DNA of 64,000 bases from contig VSSA01000005.1 in the NCBI GenBank assembly GCA_008123405.1, positions 186,001-250,000 on the forward strand, read 5' to 3'. The notes under the pieces are model-generated. The model was not told the DNA's origin. It searched no databases and worked only from the letters and a program-made list of their open reading frames with translations. Shown here in pieces: positions 50,929 to 60,406 of this stretch (positions are counted from its first letter, which is position 1; every line of letters starts with the position of its first letter). The stretch comes from Nocardioides sp. BGMRC 2183. Its GTDB lineage: Bacteria; Actinomycetota; Actinomycetes; Propionibacteriales; Nocardioidaceae. The position numbers and the translations under genes were made by a program.

Positions 50929-53771
50929 CCCGTCCAAGCCAGATCCAGGCCCGCAACACCTTCGGCACCGAGTCGGCGCTGGAGGTCGGCGGGCAGTCGT
51001 ACCGCATCCACAGCCTCGCCGGCCTGAACGTCGCTGCCCTGCCCTACAGCCTGCGGGTCGTGCTGGAGAACCTGTTGCGCCACGAGGACGGTGACCGCGT
51101 GAGCGCCGACCAGGTCGAGCTGCTGCTCGACTGGGGCGTCGGACCCGACCATGCCAGGTCGGTCGACCTCAGCGCCTCCCGGGTCTTCCTCCACGACACC
51201 AACGGCGTCCCCACGGTCGTCGACCTGGCCGCCATGCGGCATGCCATCGTCGACCTGGGTGCAGACCCGGACCTGGTCAACCCACAGATCCCAGCCGAGC
51301 TGGTCGTCGACCACTCCGTCATCGTGGACGTCTTCGGGCGACCAGACGCCTACGAACGCAACGTCGAGATCGAGTACGGCCGCAACGAGGAGCGGTATCG
51401 CTTCCTCAAGTGGGGGCAGGAGAACCTCCGCGACTTCGCGGTCGTGCCGCCGGGCACCGGGATCATGCACCAGGTCAACTGCGAATACCTCTCGCGCGTC
51501 GTCGAGGCCGACGAGGGATGGGCCTTTCCAGACGTCTGCCTCGGCACCGACTCCCACACCACCATGGTCAACGGCATGGGAGTGCTCGCCTGGGGGATCG
51601 GCGGCATCGAGGCCGAGGCAGTGATGCTGGGCGAGTCGCTGTCGATGCTCCTGCCCCCCGTCGTGGGCTTCGAGCTCCACGGCGAGCTGCCAGACGGCGC
51701 GACCGCGACCGACCTGGTCCTCACCATCACCCAGATGCTGCGTGCCCACGGCGTGGTCGGGAAGTTCGTCGAGTTCCACGGTCCCGGGATGAGCGCCACC
51801 TCGGTCCCGGACCGGCTGACCATCTCCAACATGAGCCCGGAATTCGGGTCGACCTGCGCCTACTTCCCGATCGACGAGGAGACCATCCGCTACCTACGCT
51901 TCACCGGCCGCCCCGAGGAACAGGTCGCCCTCGTCGAGACCTACGCCCGCCACCAGGGTCTGTGGCACGACCCGGACCACCGGGCGACGTACAGCGAACG
52001 CCTCGCCCTCGACCTCTCCACGGTGGTGCCCTCGCTCGCCGGCCCGCGTCGACCTCAAGACCGGGTGCTGCTGACCCAAGCCCAGTCCGACTTCCGACGC
52101 GTCCTGCCGGACATCCTCGGTCTCCCGGGGGTCGACGGCATCCGAACCGCGACCGACGAGGCATCCGCCGAATCGTTCCCCGCGAGCGACCCGCCCGCAC
52201 TCGACCACGACGACGCCGAACCCCTGCCCGAACCCCTGCCCGACCCAGCAGCCGCGACGGACCACTCCGCAACAACACCGCATCTGCCGAGCAGGCCCGG
52301 TCAGCCGGTACGTGTGGTGCTGAACGGCACCGAGGCGGAGCTCGACCACGGCCATGTCGCGATCGCTGCCATCACCTCCTGCACCAACACCTCCAACCCG
52401 TCCGTCATGGTGGCCGCCGGCTTGGTCGCCAGACGTGCCGTCGAGCGCGGCCTCACCACGCGCCCCTGGGTCAAGACCAGTCTTTCGCCGGGGTCGAAGG
52501 TGGTCACCGACTATCTCGATGACGCCGGCCTGACGCCGTACCTGGAGAAGCTGGGCTTCCACCTGGCCGGGTACGGCTGCATGACGTGCATCGGCGCCTC
52601 GGGCCCATTGATCCCGGAAGTCACCGAGGCCGTCGAGCACCGTGGCCTCGCCGTCGTCTCCGTGCTGTCGGGCAACCGCAACTTCGACGGCCGGATCAAC
52701 CCCGACGTCCGGATGAACTACCTGGCCTCGCCGCCACTGGTGGTCGCCTACGCCATCGCCGGCACCATGGATATCGATCTTGCCCGTGAACCCCTCGGGT
52801 ACGACGCCGCCGGCACGCCGGTGCACCTGGCAGACCTCTGGCCCACCCCGCAGGAGGTGCGGGCCACCATCGACGCCACTCTCGACGCCGCCATGTTCGC
52901 CAAGGCCTACGCCGGGGTCTTCGACGGTGACGAGCGCTGGCAGACGCTCGCCGCGCCGCACACGCGCATCTTCGCCTGGGACGAGGACTCCACCTACCTG
53001 CGGCGCCCGCCCTACCTGGACGGCATGACACGCGCGGTGCCTCCACTGGCGGACATCGCCGGTGCCCGCGTCCTGGTCAAGCTCGGCGACTCGGTGACCA
53101 CCGACCACGTGTCACCAGCAGGCGCGATCCCCGTCCACACCCCGGCCGGGCAGTACCTGACCGGCCTCGGCGTGGAGCGGTTCCAACTCAACACCTACGC
53201 CTCGCGCCGCGGCAACCACGAGGTCATGATGCGCGGCTGCTTCGCCAACGTGCGGCTGCGCAACCAGCTGCTGCCCGGCAGCGAGGGCGGCCGAACCCGC
53301 AACCTGCTCACCGACGAGGTCCAGGCCGTGTACGACGCCGCCATGTCCTACCGTGACGCCGAAGTCCCGCTCGTGGTAGTTGCCGGCAAGGAGTACGGCA
53401 CCGGCTCCTCCCGGGACTGGGCGGCGAAGGGGCCAGCACTGCTCGGGGTCCGCGCGGTACTGGCCGAATCGTTCGAGCGCATCCACCGCTCCAACCTGAT
53501 CGGCATGGGCATCCTCCCGCTCCAGTTCCTCGACGGTGAGTCGCCCGACACCCTTGGACTGACCGGACACGAGACGATCAGCATCACCGGGCTCGCCGAG
53601 CTGGGCACCGATGGTCTACCAACAACCGTCGCCGTGAGGGCCGACGACATCGAGTTCCAGATGACGGTCCGTCTCGACACCGCCCGCGACCTCGCCTACT
53701 ACCGCAACGGAGGCATCACGCCATACGTCCTGCGACGAATGCTTGCGTCGGAGTGTCCCAATCGGACCTGA
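50925..53771 (+). CDS. acnA: Aconitate hydratase (AcnA type)
   Basis: This 948-residue aconitase has a full domain set. The three Fe-S cysteines are in SCTNTSNPSV (about residue 485) and GYGCMTCIG (about residue 550). Upstream are LGTDSHTTMVNGMGVLAWG and FGSTCAYFPIDEET, and the swivel domain has YGTGSSRDWAAKGP and SFERIHRSNLIGMG. An acidic, Pro-rich insert lies at about 408-460, before the first cysteine. Its ATG overlaps the previous stop (ATGA), so it is translated as part of the catabolic operon and not as a lone TCA-cycle gene. It may act on a related tricarboxylate. Confidence 0.93.
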   Translation: MTRPSQIQARNTFGTESALEVGGQSYRIHSLAGLNVAALPYSLRVVLENLLRHEDGDRVSADQVELLLDWGVGPDHARSVDLSASRVFLHDTNGVPTVVDLAAMRHAIVDLGADPDLVNPQIPAELVVDHSVIVDVFGRPDAYERNVEIEYGRNEERYRFLKWGQENLRDFAVVPPGTGIMHQVNCEYLSRVVEADEGWAFPDVCLGTDSHTTMVNGMGVLAWGIGGIEAEAVMLGESLSMLLPPVVGFELHGELPDGATATDLVLTITQMLRAHGVVGKFVEFHGPGMSATSVPDRLTISNMSPEFGSTCAYFPIDEETIRYLRFTGRPEEQVALVETYARHQGLWHDPDHRATYSERLALDLSTVVPSLAGPRRPQDRVLLTQAQSDFRRVLPDILGLPGVDGIRTATDEASAESFPASDPPALDHDDAEPLPEPLPDPAAATDHSATTPHLPSRPGQPVRVVLNGTEAELDHGHVAIAAITSCTNTSNPSVMVAAGLVARRAVERGLTTRPWVKTSLSPGSKVVTDYLDDAGLTPYLEKLGFHLAGYGCMTCIGASGPLIPEVTEAVEHRGLAVVSVLSGNRNFDGRINPDVRMNYLASPPLVVAYAIAGTMDIDLAREPLGYDAAGTPVHLADLWPTPQEVRATIDATLDAAMFAKAYAGVFDGDERWQTLAAPHTRIFAWDEDSTYLRRPPYLDGMTRAVPPLADIAGARVLVKLGDSVTTDHVSPAGAIPVHTPAGQYLTGLGVERFQLNTYASRRGNHEVMMRGCFANVRLRNQLLPGSEGGRTRNLLTDEVQAVYDAAMSYRDAEVPLVVVAGKEYGTGSSRDWAAKGPALLGVRAVLAESFERIHRSNLIGMGILPLQFLDGESPDTLGLTGHETISITGLAELGTDGLPTTVAVRADDIEFQMTVRLDTARDLAYYRNGGITPYVLRRMLASECPNRT

Positions 53772-54090
53772 ACCTGACTCCACCGATTCTCATGGAGTGC
53801 AATCCGTTCAGCCTGAACTCGCGTCCGTTTGAGAGCTTGTCGGGCAGCTCAGTGGAGCCGCGCTGCTGGCGCTGGGTCTGTGGGGCGTACTTCGATGCTG
53901 AGCGCCACAGGCTCTTTGGAGGGCCACGTCGTTGGCGAGCCTGCGGGAGATCGTCTGCTGGATCTGTGACAAGGCCTGGGTACTCCGGGCGCACCTGCCC
54001 GCTTCCGCCACTCCGTCGGCATCGCTTTCGTCCGCGCGAGCAGTCGGGCAAGGCCGGTATGGCTTGCAGGTCGTTGGGATCAGGACCGAC
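53772..54090. other. Intergenic stretch after the aconitase gene
   Basis: About 320 bases with no gene I can support on either strand. Several short frames exist, but none has a ribosome site or a recognisable domain. It may be decayed coding DNA, as its composition is close to that of the genes. Confidence 0.45.
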
Positions 54091-54127
54091 AACACGGCCC
54101 CGGAGTAGGCTTCCTCCGGGCCGTGTT
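54091..54127. terminator. Bidirectional terminator between convergent operons
   Basis: AACACGGCCCCGGAG at 54091-54105 pairs with CTCCGGGCCGTGTT at 54114-54127, with one bulged C and an 8-base loop. It lies 13 bases beyond the end of the ABC receptor gene (minus) and about 320 bases after the aconitase gene (plus). A T run follows on the plus strand. Confidence 0.75.
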
Positions 54128-54140
54128 TGGGCGTCGATCG

Positions 54141-55061
54141 TCAGTCGACACCTTCGTTGATCGTGATCGTCTTGAGTGCTCCGGCCTCCTGGCCCCACTT
54201 GGCCAGAATCTCGGCGTAGCTTCCGTCCTTGACCATGGCTTGCAGGCCTTGCTGGATGACGTCGCGCAACTCGGGCAGATCCTTGTTGACAGAGGCTCCG
54301 TAGACCTTGCCCGTGAAGATAGGGTCACCGACGATCTCGAACGGCTGGCTGTTCTGGGACAGCTCCCAGTTCGTGCTGTCGGTGGCCCAGAAGGCGGCGT
54401 CGGCACGACCGATGGACACCTGCTGGAGCATCACACTGAGAACCGGTTGAACGCCGATTACCTCGATCTCGTCACCGTCGGCGCAGCGTTCGTCGCTGAT
54501 GGCGGCGATCTCGTCCGGGTAGGATGTGCCGGTACCCGTCGCGACGGTCTTGCCGCACAATGCGTCGACGTCGCTCAGCCCAGAGTCTTCGGGTGCGACG
54601 AACTGGGTGCCGGTCTTGAAGTAGTCGACGAAGTCGACGGATCCCTGCCGCTCGGGCTTGTCGAGCGTGCCAGACAGACCCATGTCGGCACGCCCGGTCT
54701 GCACCGACGGCACGAGCTGCGTGAACTCGCTCGTCTGGTTGAACTTGATCTCGATCCCGATCACCTCGCTGAGGCGGTTAGCCAGGTCGATGTCCAGCCC
54801 CTGGAGTTCGTCGCTTTCTTCATCGATGAACTCGAATGGCGGGTAGCTGTTGACCACGACGTTGTCAATGCGGCCCTTGTCTTTGATGGACTGCGGCAGT
54901 TGGTCGTAGAGACCGGCGACTGCTTGGTCGGGGTCCAGGGTTGTCTTGGATGTCGGCTCAGCATCGGATGTTCCGCACGCGGAGGTCAGTGCGAGGGCAG
55001 CAGCGAGGACCGTGGCTCCGCCGATGCTTGCGGATCGTGAAGAGCGAACGACGTGACTCAT
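54141..55061 (-). CDS. ABC transporter substrate-binding lipoprotein (SBP_bac_3)
   Basis: This 306-residue receptor has a lipoprotein signal ending ALTSAC near residue 29. The polar amino acid receptor fold follows: NVVVNSYPPFEFIDEESDEL at the first lobe, GLDIDLANRLSEVIG, and the C-terminal KDGSYAEILAKWGQEAGAL helix, nearly the same as in the receptor at 5673-6614. The two importers are therefore paralogous sets. It is the last gene of its operon, 69 bases after the ATPase gene, and ends in a shared terminator. The ligand is unknown. Confidence 0.92.
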   Translation of the reverse strand: MSHVVRSSRSASIGGATVLAAALALTSACGTSDAEPTSKTTLDPDQAVAGLYDQLPQSIKDKGRIDNVVVNSYPPFEFIDEESDELQGLDIDLANRLSEVIGIEIKFNQTSEFTQLVPSVQTGRADMGLSGTLDKPERQGSVDFVDYFKTGTQFVAPEDSGLSDVDALCGKTVATGTGTSYPDEIAAISDERCADGDEIEVIGVQPVLSVMLQQVSIGRADAAFWATDSTNWELSQNSQPFEIVGDPIFTGKVYGASVNKDLPELRDVIQQGLQAMVKDGSYAEILAKWGQEAGALKTITINEGVD

Positions 55062-55130
55062 GGGGTTTCCTTCGGTGTGAGGCGGAGAGTGGGCACGGAG
55101 TACGACGTGGGGGCGCGGGACGCGCCGGGT

Positions 55131-55931
55131 TCACCCGCTGGCGGCAGTTTCATGAGCGACTCGCGAGATGAATGCCCGGGTGCGCTCGTGTCGGGGTGAC
55201 CCGAAGATCTCGTCCGGCGAGCCCTGCTCGACCACTCGGCCGCCGTCCATGAATACGACCTCGGACGCGCACTCCCGGGCGAACTGCATCTCATGGGTGA
55301 CCACGACCATCGTCATGCCTTCGGCGGCAAGGTCCTTCATGACCTGCAGCACTTCGCCGACGAGCTCGGGGTCGAGGGCCGAGGTCGGCTCGTCGAAGAG
55401 GATTACTTTGGGCTTCATCGCCAATGCGCGTGCAATGGCGACGCGCTGCTGCTGGCCACCGGAGAGCTGACGGGCGTAGGCGTCCTTCCGCGACAGCATG
55501 TCGACGCGGGCGAGTTGCTCCTCGGCCAGCGCATTGGCTTCCTTGCGGGACAGTCCGAGGACCTGTCGTGGAGTGAGGGCAACATTCTCCAGCGCAGTCA
55601 GGTGGGGAAAGAGGTTGAAGCGCTGGAAGACCATCCCGACGGTACGTCGTTGCCGGTCGATGTCCTTCGCCCTTACGGCCACGAGGCGGCCCTTCTTCTC
55701 CGTGTAGCCCATAACCTCCCCATCGACGACGACGACCCCCGCATCCGGCAGCTCCAAGTGGTTGATGCAGCGCAAGAGGGTGCTCTTGCCGGAGCCCGAG
55801 GGTCCGATGATGCAGATGGTCTGGCCGTTTCCGACCTCGATGTCCACCCCCTTGAGCACGTCGAGGTGATGGAAGGACTTGCGGATTCCACCGAGTTGGA
55901 CCATCGGCTGGGCGGAGGTGGCAGTGGACAT
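55131..55931 (-). CDS. Polar amino acid type ABC transporter ATP-binding protein
   Basis: This 266-residue GlnQ/HisP-like ATPase has Walker A (GPSGSGKST), Q-loop ([11 protein letters not shown]), signature (LSGGQQQR), Walker B ([11 protein letters not shown]) and switch His (VTHEMQF). It closely parallels the ATPase at 3912-4730, including the [17 protein letters not shown] insertion near residue 75. GGAGCC precedes the ATG, which lies one base after the permease stop. It powers the importer made with its two neighbours. Confidence 0.93.
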   Translation of the reverse strand: MSTATSAQPMVQLGGIRKSFHHLDVLKGVDIEVGNGQTICIIGPSGSGKSTLLRCINHLELPDAGVVVVDGEVMGYTEKKGRLVAVRAKDIDRQRRTVGMVFQRFNLFPHLTALENVALTPRQVLGLSRKEANALAEEQLARVDMLSRKDAYARQLSGGQQQRVAIARALAMKPKVILFDEPTSALDPELVGEVLQVMKDLAAEGMTMVVVTHEMQFARECASEVVFMDGGRVVEQGSPDEIFGSPRHERTRAFISRVAHETAASG

Positions 55932-55932
55932 G

Positions 55933-56886
55933 TCAGGCTCCCTTCGTGCCGCTGCGCAGGCGGTTCAGGACCCGGGCGGTGGCCCGATCCAGCGAGTTGG
56001 TCCGAGTGACGACGTTGGAGCGGCCGTACCACTTCTCGAGGTAGTACTGCAGGACTCCCGCCAGTGAGGTCGCCACGAGGTACCAGATCGCGATGGTGAA
56101 GAGCAGCTCCACCACGCGTGCGTTGACGTAGTAGATCTCCTGGGCAGAGCCCATCAGCTCGGTGTAGGAGATGACGGAGGCGAGTGACGACAGCTTGAGC
56201 AGGATGATCGCGTGGTTGCCGATGGCTGGGATGAGCGATGGCATTGCCTGCGGCATGACGATTTTCCGGAAGGTGCTGCGCTTTGGGAGGCCGAGGGCAG
56301 AGGCGGCTTCGAGCTGGCCGTGATCCACGGCGGCGATAGCGCCGCGGACGTTCTCGGCGATGTAGGCGCCAGCGCTGATGCTGAGCGCGATGACGGCGGC
56401 GACGAACGGTGTGACGACGTCGATCGTCCGCGCTTCCCACACGCCTGGGATCGTCAAGGTGGGGAACACCAGTGCCAGGTTGAACCACAGCAGCAGCTGG
56501 AGCAGGTCTGGTGTTCCGCGAAATATCCAGACGTAGAACCACGCCACGCTCGACGCCACCGGGTTCCTCGATAGGCGCATCACTGCGACGCCGATGCCGA
56601 TCGCTGTGCCGAGCAACGTGCAGATCACCGCGAGCTGGACCGTTTGTCCCAGTCCCTCCAGGATCCGGTCGTCGAACAGGTAGGCCGCGACTTCGCTCCA
56701 CTCGATGTCGCCCCGGGCGAAGGCTCTGACGACGAAGACGAGCGCGGCGATGATGAACGCACCACTGAGCCACCGCCACGGATGGGCGTGTTTCTTGAGC
56801 GGCAACGACGCCAATCGCGCGAGGCGGGCGCTGCGGATGGATGGATCGGCGATCTCGCCTGGAGATGCGTGCGCGGTTGAAGTCAT
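55933..56886 (-). CDS. Polar amino acid type ABC transporter permease
   Basis: This 317-residue permease starts with a charged cytoplasmic segment, first crosses the membrane near residue 40 ([15 protein letters not shown]) and carries the ATPase-docking loop [14 protein letters not shown] near residue 200. It likely forms a homodimer. I use the ATG at 56886, preceded by TGGGGAA. The open frame before it adds 47 Arg-rich codons without a ribosome site. It is the first gene of the operon permease/ATPase/receptor. The dyad at 57063-57083 lies upstream. Confidence 0.91.
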   Translation of the reverse strand: MTSTAHASPGEIADPSIRSARLARLASLPLKKHAHPWRWLSGAFIIAALVFVVRAFARGDIEWSEVAAYLFDDRILEGLGQTVQLAVICTLLGTAIGIGVAVMRLSRNPVASSVAWFYVWIFRGTPDLLQLLLWFNLALVFPTLTIPGVWEARTIDVVTPFVAAVIALSISAGAYIAENVRGAIAAVDHGQLEAASALGLPKRSTFRKIVMPQAMPSLIPAIGNHAIILLKLSSLASVISYTELMGSAQEIYYVNARVVELLFTIAIWYLVATSLAGVLQYYLEKWYGRSNVVTRTNSLDRATARVLNRLRSGTKGA

Positions 56887-57062
56887 GGGTTCCCCATCTG
56901 GGTGTGCCATACGACGCGGACCTAGGTGGGCAAGCCAGCGGCGTAATGCGTGATGACGTGGGCGGCCGTCGTGCGAGCAACGCTGCTCCACCGCGCCCGA
57001 GATGCGACGGTGTGACCTGGACGACAACAGGAGCGTAAGAGGTGCCTAGATCAGAGCGCGCC

Positions 57063-57083
57063 GATATATGCCGGGTGTATATC
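57063..57083. promoter_or_regulatory. Dyad operator upstream of the ABC permease gene
   Basis: GATATA (57063-57068) and TATATC (57078-57083) form a perfect 6-bp dyad around TGCCGGGTG. The right part contains GGTGTATA (57074-57081). The same octamer appears, in reverse, at 58052-58059 beside the LysR start. The site lies about 180 bases before the permease ATG, in the usual range for LysR activation. Confidence 0.5.
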
Positions 57084-57125
57084 TCAAGAGTCCGTGCCTA
57101 TGGCTGCCGGACCGCCCGTCATGTC

Positions 57126-58043
57126 TCAGGCGGCGCGAGGGCCGAGCTCCAAGTGGGCGAGTTCGAGGAACTTGGTGACCGCCTCAGGGAGCTCGCGCTG
57201 GCGGCTCCAAACGAGGTCCATGGTCAGGCTTCGCTGGCCCTGGGAGAGCGGACGCACAGCGACTGGGCAACCCGGATTGTTGGCTGCAGCGGTGTTGGCA
57301 CTGACTGCTACTCCGAGGCCGGCCGACACTTGGGCCAGTACTGCTTGGTGCTGATTGACCGTGCGCACGTCTGGCCGTGAGTCGACGTGCCTCGCCAGCT
57401 CGCCGAGCACGAGGTTGCCGAGTCCGGGAAACCGTGACGAGGACGGCGGTGTGAAGATCGTGTGGTGGGCGAGGTCGGACCACGACATCGTCTTCGGCCA
57501 CGTGCCGCGCGGCGGGAGGAGCGCAACCAGTTCGATCGTTCCGAGCCGCTCGATGTTGACCGAGGCCCGGTTGAGCTGGACCGTGAGGTCGTGATTGCTC
57601 GTCGTCATCAGGGCGGCATCGACAGTGCCATGTTCAAGGCCAGCCAGGGCTTCCTCAGGCCGCACATCGAGGATCTGGATGTCGACGGCAGGGGCAACGC
57701 GACGGTAGGCGGCGAGCACGCGCGGAAGAAGGGTCTGCACATACGGCATGTAGGCGACCACGCGCAGTGAGCCAAGCACGCCCATGCCGTGGCGCTTGAG
57801 CTCGCCTGCGAGTTGATCGGTCTCCCTGACCAGTTGCTCGCCGCGTTCCATGAGCAGTTCCCCAGCGGGGGTGGGTACCACTCCCCGCCCGGTGCGCTCG
57901 AGGAGCCGCACGCCGAGCTCACTCTCGAGGGCGGCAACTGTCGAACTCAACGGTGGCTGGCTCATGTGGAGCGCCTTGGCTGCCGCCGAGAGCGAACCGT
58001 GCCGGACGATCTCGACGAAATATCGCATATGGCGAATCTCCAC
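57126..58043 (-). CDS. LysR-family transcriptional regulator
   Basis: This regulator of about 305 residues has the LTTR start EIRHMRYFVEIVRHGSLS with the recognition helix in ALHMSQPPLSSTVAALE. The effector domain has VRPEEALAGLEHGTVDAAL and the late ANTAAANN stretch. I prefer the GTG at 58043; a start 5 codons earlier is possible. It lies between the ABC importer genes and the aromatic-degradation genes and is divergent from the latter, so it probably controls both. A shared octamer next to each target supports this. Confidence 0.87.
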   Translation of the reverse strand: MEIRHMRYFVEIVRHGSLSAAAKALHMSQPPLSSTVAALESELGVRLLERTGRGVVPTPAGELLMERGEQLVRETDQLAGELKRHGMGVLGSLRVVAYMPYVQTLLPRVLAAYRRVAPAVDIQILDVRPEEALAGLEHGTVDAALMTTSNHDLTVQLNRASVNIERLGTIELVALLPPRGTWPKTMSWSDLAHHTIFTPPSSSRFPGLGNLVLGELARHVDSRPDVRTVNQHQAVLAQVSAGLGVAVSANTAAANNPGCPVAVRPLSQGQRSLTMDLVWSRQRELPEAVTKFLELAHLELGPRAA

Positions 58044-58044
58044 G

Positions 58045-58070
58045 ACCCAACTATACACCTGGGCTATGGG
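58045..58070. promoter_or_regulatory. LysR-type site beside the LysR start
   Basis: TATACACC at 58052-58059 is the reverse of the GGTGTATA seen at 57074. The wider stretches are alike too: on the minus strand ATAGCCCAGGTGTATA here, against ATATGCCGGGTGTATA at 57066-57081. The site lies directly upstream of the LysR start and about 100 bases before the reductase gene at 58161, which would suit both autoregulation and activation of the divergent operon. Confidence 0.5.
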
Positions 58071-58160
58071 TCGATATTCATCTCGCTCTATCGGGACCCG
58101 TTGCGTCCCAACGCTCCTACGGTCGTCCCTCGTAACGCCCGTCTGTGTTCAGGAGCCAGG

Positions 58161-59126
58161 ATGTCTCGTGCCGCAACACCAGCATCGCTGGAGGTCAGGG
58201 TCGACTCACTCGTCCCCCTGGCCGACGGCGTCGTCGAACTCTCACTCGTCGACCTCCACGGCGCGCCGCTACGCACTTGGGAGCCCGGCGCCCACGTCGA
58301 CCTGCGCCTGCCCGGCGACGTGACGCGGCAGTACTCCCTCACATCCGACCCAGCTGACACCTCCGTCTACCGGGTCGCGGTGCTACACGTGCCCGAGGGC
58401 CGCGGTGGTTCGGCGTACATACACCGCGAGCTGAGCAAGGGTGACGTGCTGCACTGCGACGGTCCGCGAAACAACTTCGCCTTCCTAGCCGCTCCGATGT
58501 ATCGGTTCGTAGCAGGTGGCATCGGCATCACGCCGCTCCTCTCGATGATTGAGGCGGCCGTTCGTAGCGGCGCGTCCTGGAACCTGACGTACCTCGGACG
58601 CACCGCCGCATCGATGGCGTGGGCGGAGGAGCTCCAGCACAGGTACCCCGGTCGGGTCGAGGTCCGCCCTGACGACATTCACGGTCAGCCGGACGTCGCC
58701 CGGCTCCTCGATGGCCTCGCTGAGGGCGAACTCGTCTACGCGTGCGGCCCGAGCGGGCTGCTCGACGCCATCGTCAGCCACCTCGGGCCCTCCGGGGCGG
58801 GACGCCTGCACCTCGAGCGGTTCGCTCCCACGGGTGTCGGCGCTCTGACCGCCCAGGGCGAGTCGTTCACGGTGCGCCTTGACCGATCGGGACTTGAGCT
58901 CGTGGTTCCTGCTGGGAAGTCGATCCTCGAGGTGATGGAGGAACGCGGCATCCCGGTGATCTCCTCGTGCCGGGAAGGCACGTGCGGCACTTGTGAGACG
59001 CAGGTCCTGGCCGGGGAGGTCGAGCACCGCGACTCGATCCTCTCCGACGCGGAGAGAGCCGCCAACGACACGATGATGATCTGCTGCTCGCGCGGAATCG
59101 GCTATGGCCTGGTCATCGATGCCTGA
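58161..59126 (+). CDS. PDR/VanB-family oxidoreductase (phthalate dioxygenase reductase type)
   Basis: This 321-residue iron-sulfur flavoreductase has an N-terminal flavin-binding barrel (RQYSLTSDP near residue 57), an NAD-binding half (GGIGITPLLSM near residue 118 and YACGPSGLLDA), and a C-terminal plant-type 2Fe-2S domain with SCREGTCGTCET near residue 270 and a last Cys in MICCS. It carries electrons from NADH to an oxygenase. No Rieske oxygenase is nearby, so the P450 at 61289 is the likely partner. AGGAGCCAGG precedes the ATG. The upstream open frame is shadow. Confidence 0.9.
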   Translation: MSRAATPASLEVRVDSLVPLADGVVELSLVDLHGAPLRTWEPGAHVDLRLPGDVTRQYSLTSDPADTSVYRVAVLHVPEGRGGSAYIHRELSKGDVLHCDGPRNNFAFLAAPMYRFVAGGIGITPLLSMIEAAVRSGASWNLTYLGRTAASMAWAEELQHRYPGRVEVRPDDIHGQPDVARLLDGLAEGELVYACGPSGLLDAIVSHLGPSGAGRLHLERFAPTGVGALTAQGESFTVRLDRSGLELVVPAGKSILEVMEERGIPVISSCREGTCGTCETQVLAGEVEHRDSILSDAERAANDTMMICCSRGIGYGLVIDA

Positions 59127-59176
59127 CTCGTCCCAAGGACGACACAACCATCCCGAATGATGAGGAAGCGGACCAC

Positions 59177-60406
59177 GTGACTAGCAGCACCGAGAGCCGG
59201 ACCCCGGTCGTCGTCGTCGGCGGCGGACCCGTCGGCATCCTGAACGCCCTGGGCCTTGCCCGGCAGGGGATCCCCGTGACCGTCTTGGAGCGCAACGATG
59301 GCGTAGCGCGCGCGCCGAGGGCGGTCGTCTACCACTGGGCGACGCTCGAGGGGCTCGACCGACTAGGGGTCCTCTCCGACGCGTCGGCGGCTGGCTTCCT
59401 GAAGCAGGACTACTGCTTCCTCAACTGGCAGACAGGGGAGCGAGTCCGCTACGGACTGTCTCTCCTGGAGGGGCAGGTCACCCACGCGCACAACCTCCAC
59501 CTGGCACAGGACCGCCTCGTGGATGTGGCGCTGGAGATCATCCGGCGTGATGCACTCCCCGTTGATGTGCGGTGGGGGCGGACGGTCATCGGCGTCCAGC
59601 AGGACGACAGCGGCGTCTCCGTGACGGCCGCGCGCCAGGACGGGACTCCGGAGCGGCATCGCGCGTCCTGGGTCATTGGGGCCGACGGCGCCGGCAGCGC
59701 CGTACGAAGCCTGAGCGGGCTCTCCTTCGAGGGTCTCACCTGGCCAGAGCGCTTCGTGGCGACCGACGTCCACTACCCGTTCGAGGAGGAGGGGTTCGAC
59801 CAGACCACATTCGTTGTCGACGAGACCTTCGGGGCGATCATCGTCAAGATCAACAACGACCACGGGACGGGCCTCTGGCGCTACACCTACTGCGATCCGC
59901 TTGCCGAGAACCGTGATGTGGCGCTGGAGCGCATGGGCCGCTTCTTCGACACCGTGCTGCCGCGTGAGGCGGACCGTGAAATGGTGTCCTTCAGCCCCTA
60001 CAACATGCACCAGCGCTGGGCGACGACGTTCCGGCTGGGCCGGGTGCTGCTGGCCGGCGACGCTGCCCACGCGACCAATCCGACCGGCGGGCTCGGCCTC
60101 ACCGGAGGGCTCTTCGACACCTACCTGCTCATCGACTCCCTCGCGGCGGTCCTGCGCCGCCGCCAGGACGACTGGGTTCTCGACCGCTACGCCCACGAGC
60201 GCCGACGCGTGTTCCAGGAGCTCGTATCCCCGACCGCGTCCGCGAACAAGCGGCTCATCTTCGGCTCCACCCAGACGCCCGAGGGTGCGGCGGCGTGGAC
60301 CCGCGTCCAGCGACTGGGCCAGGACCCAGAGGCCGCACGCGCACGTCTGATGTTCACGCGCCAGCTGGAGACGCCAGCTGTGGTGACTGCGGGAGCTCGG
60401 CTGTGA
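59177..60406 (+). CDS. FAD-dependent aromatic monooxygenase (MhpA/PheA type)
   Basis: This 409-residue class A flavoprotein hydroxylase has the FAD fold VVVGGGPVGILNALGLARQG at the start, the DG motif GADGAGSAVRSLSG near residue 172, and the GD motif LLAGDAAHATNPTGGLGL near residue 292. Family members hydroxylate phenols or hydroxyphenyl acids next to an existing OH. It is shorter than MhpA, lacking the thioredoxin-like C-terminal domain of phenol hydroxylases. The GTG start has GAGGAAG upstream, and the stop overlaps the SDR gene's GTG. Confidence 0.88.
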   Translation: MTSSTESRTPVVVVGGGPVGILNALGLARQGIPVTVLERNDGVARAPRAVVYHWATLEGLDRLGVLSDASAAGFLKQDYCFLNWQTGERVRYGLSLLEGQVTHAHNLHLAQDRLVDVALEIIRRDALPVDVRWGRTVIGVQQDDSGVSVTAARQDGTPERHRASWVIGADGAGSAVRSLSGLSFEGLTWPERFVATDVHYPFEEEGFDQTTFVVDETFGAIIVKINNDHGTGLWRYTYCDPLAENRDVALERMGRFFDTVLPREADREMVSFSPYNMHQRWATTFRLGRVLLAGDAAHATNPTGGLGLTGGLFDTYLLIDSLAAVLRRRQDDWVLDRYAHERRRVFQELVSPTASANKRLIFGSTQTPEGAAAWTRVQRLGQDPEAARARLMFTRQLETPAVVTAGARL

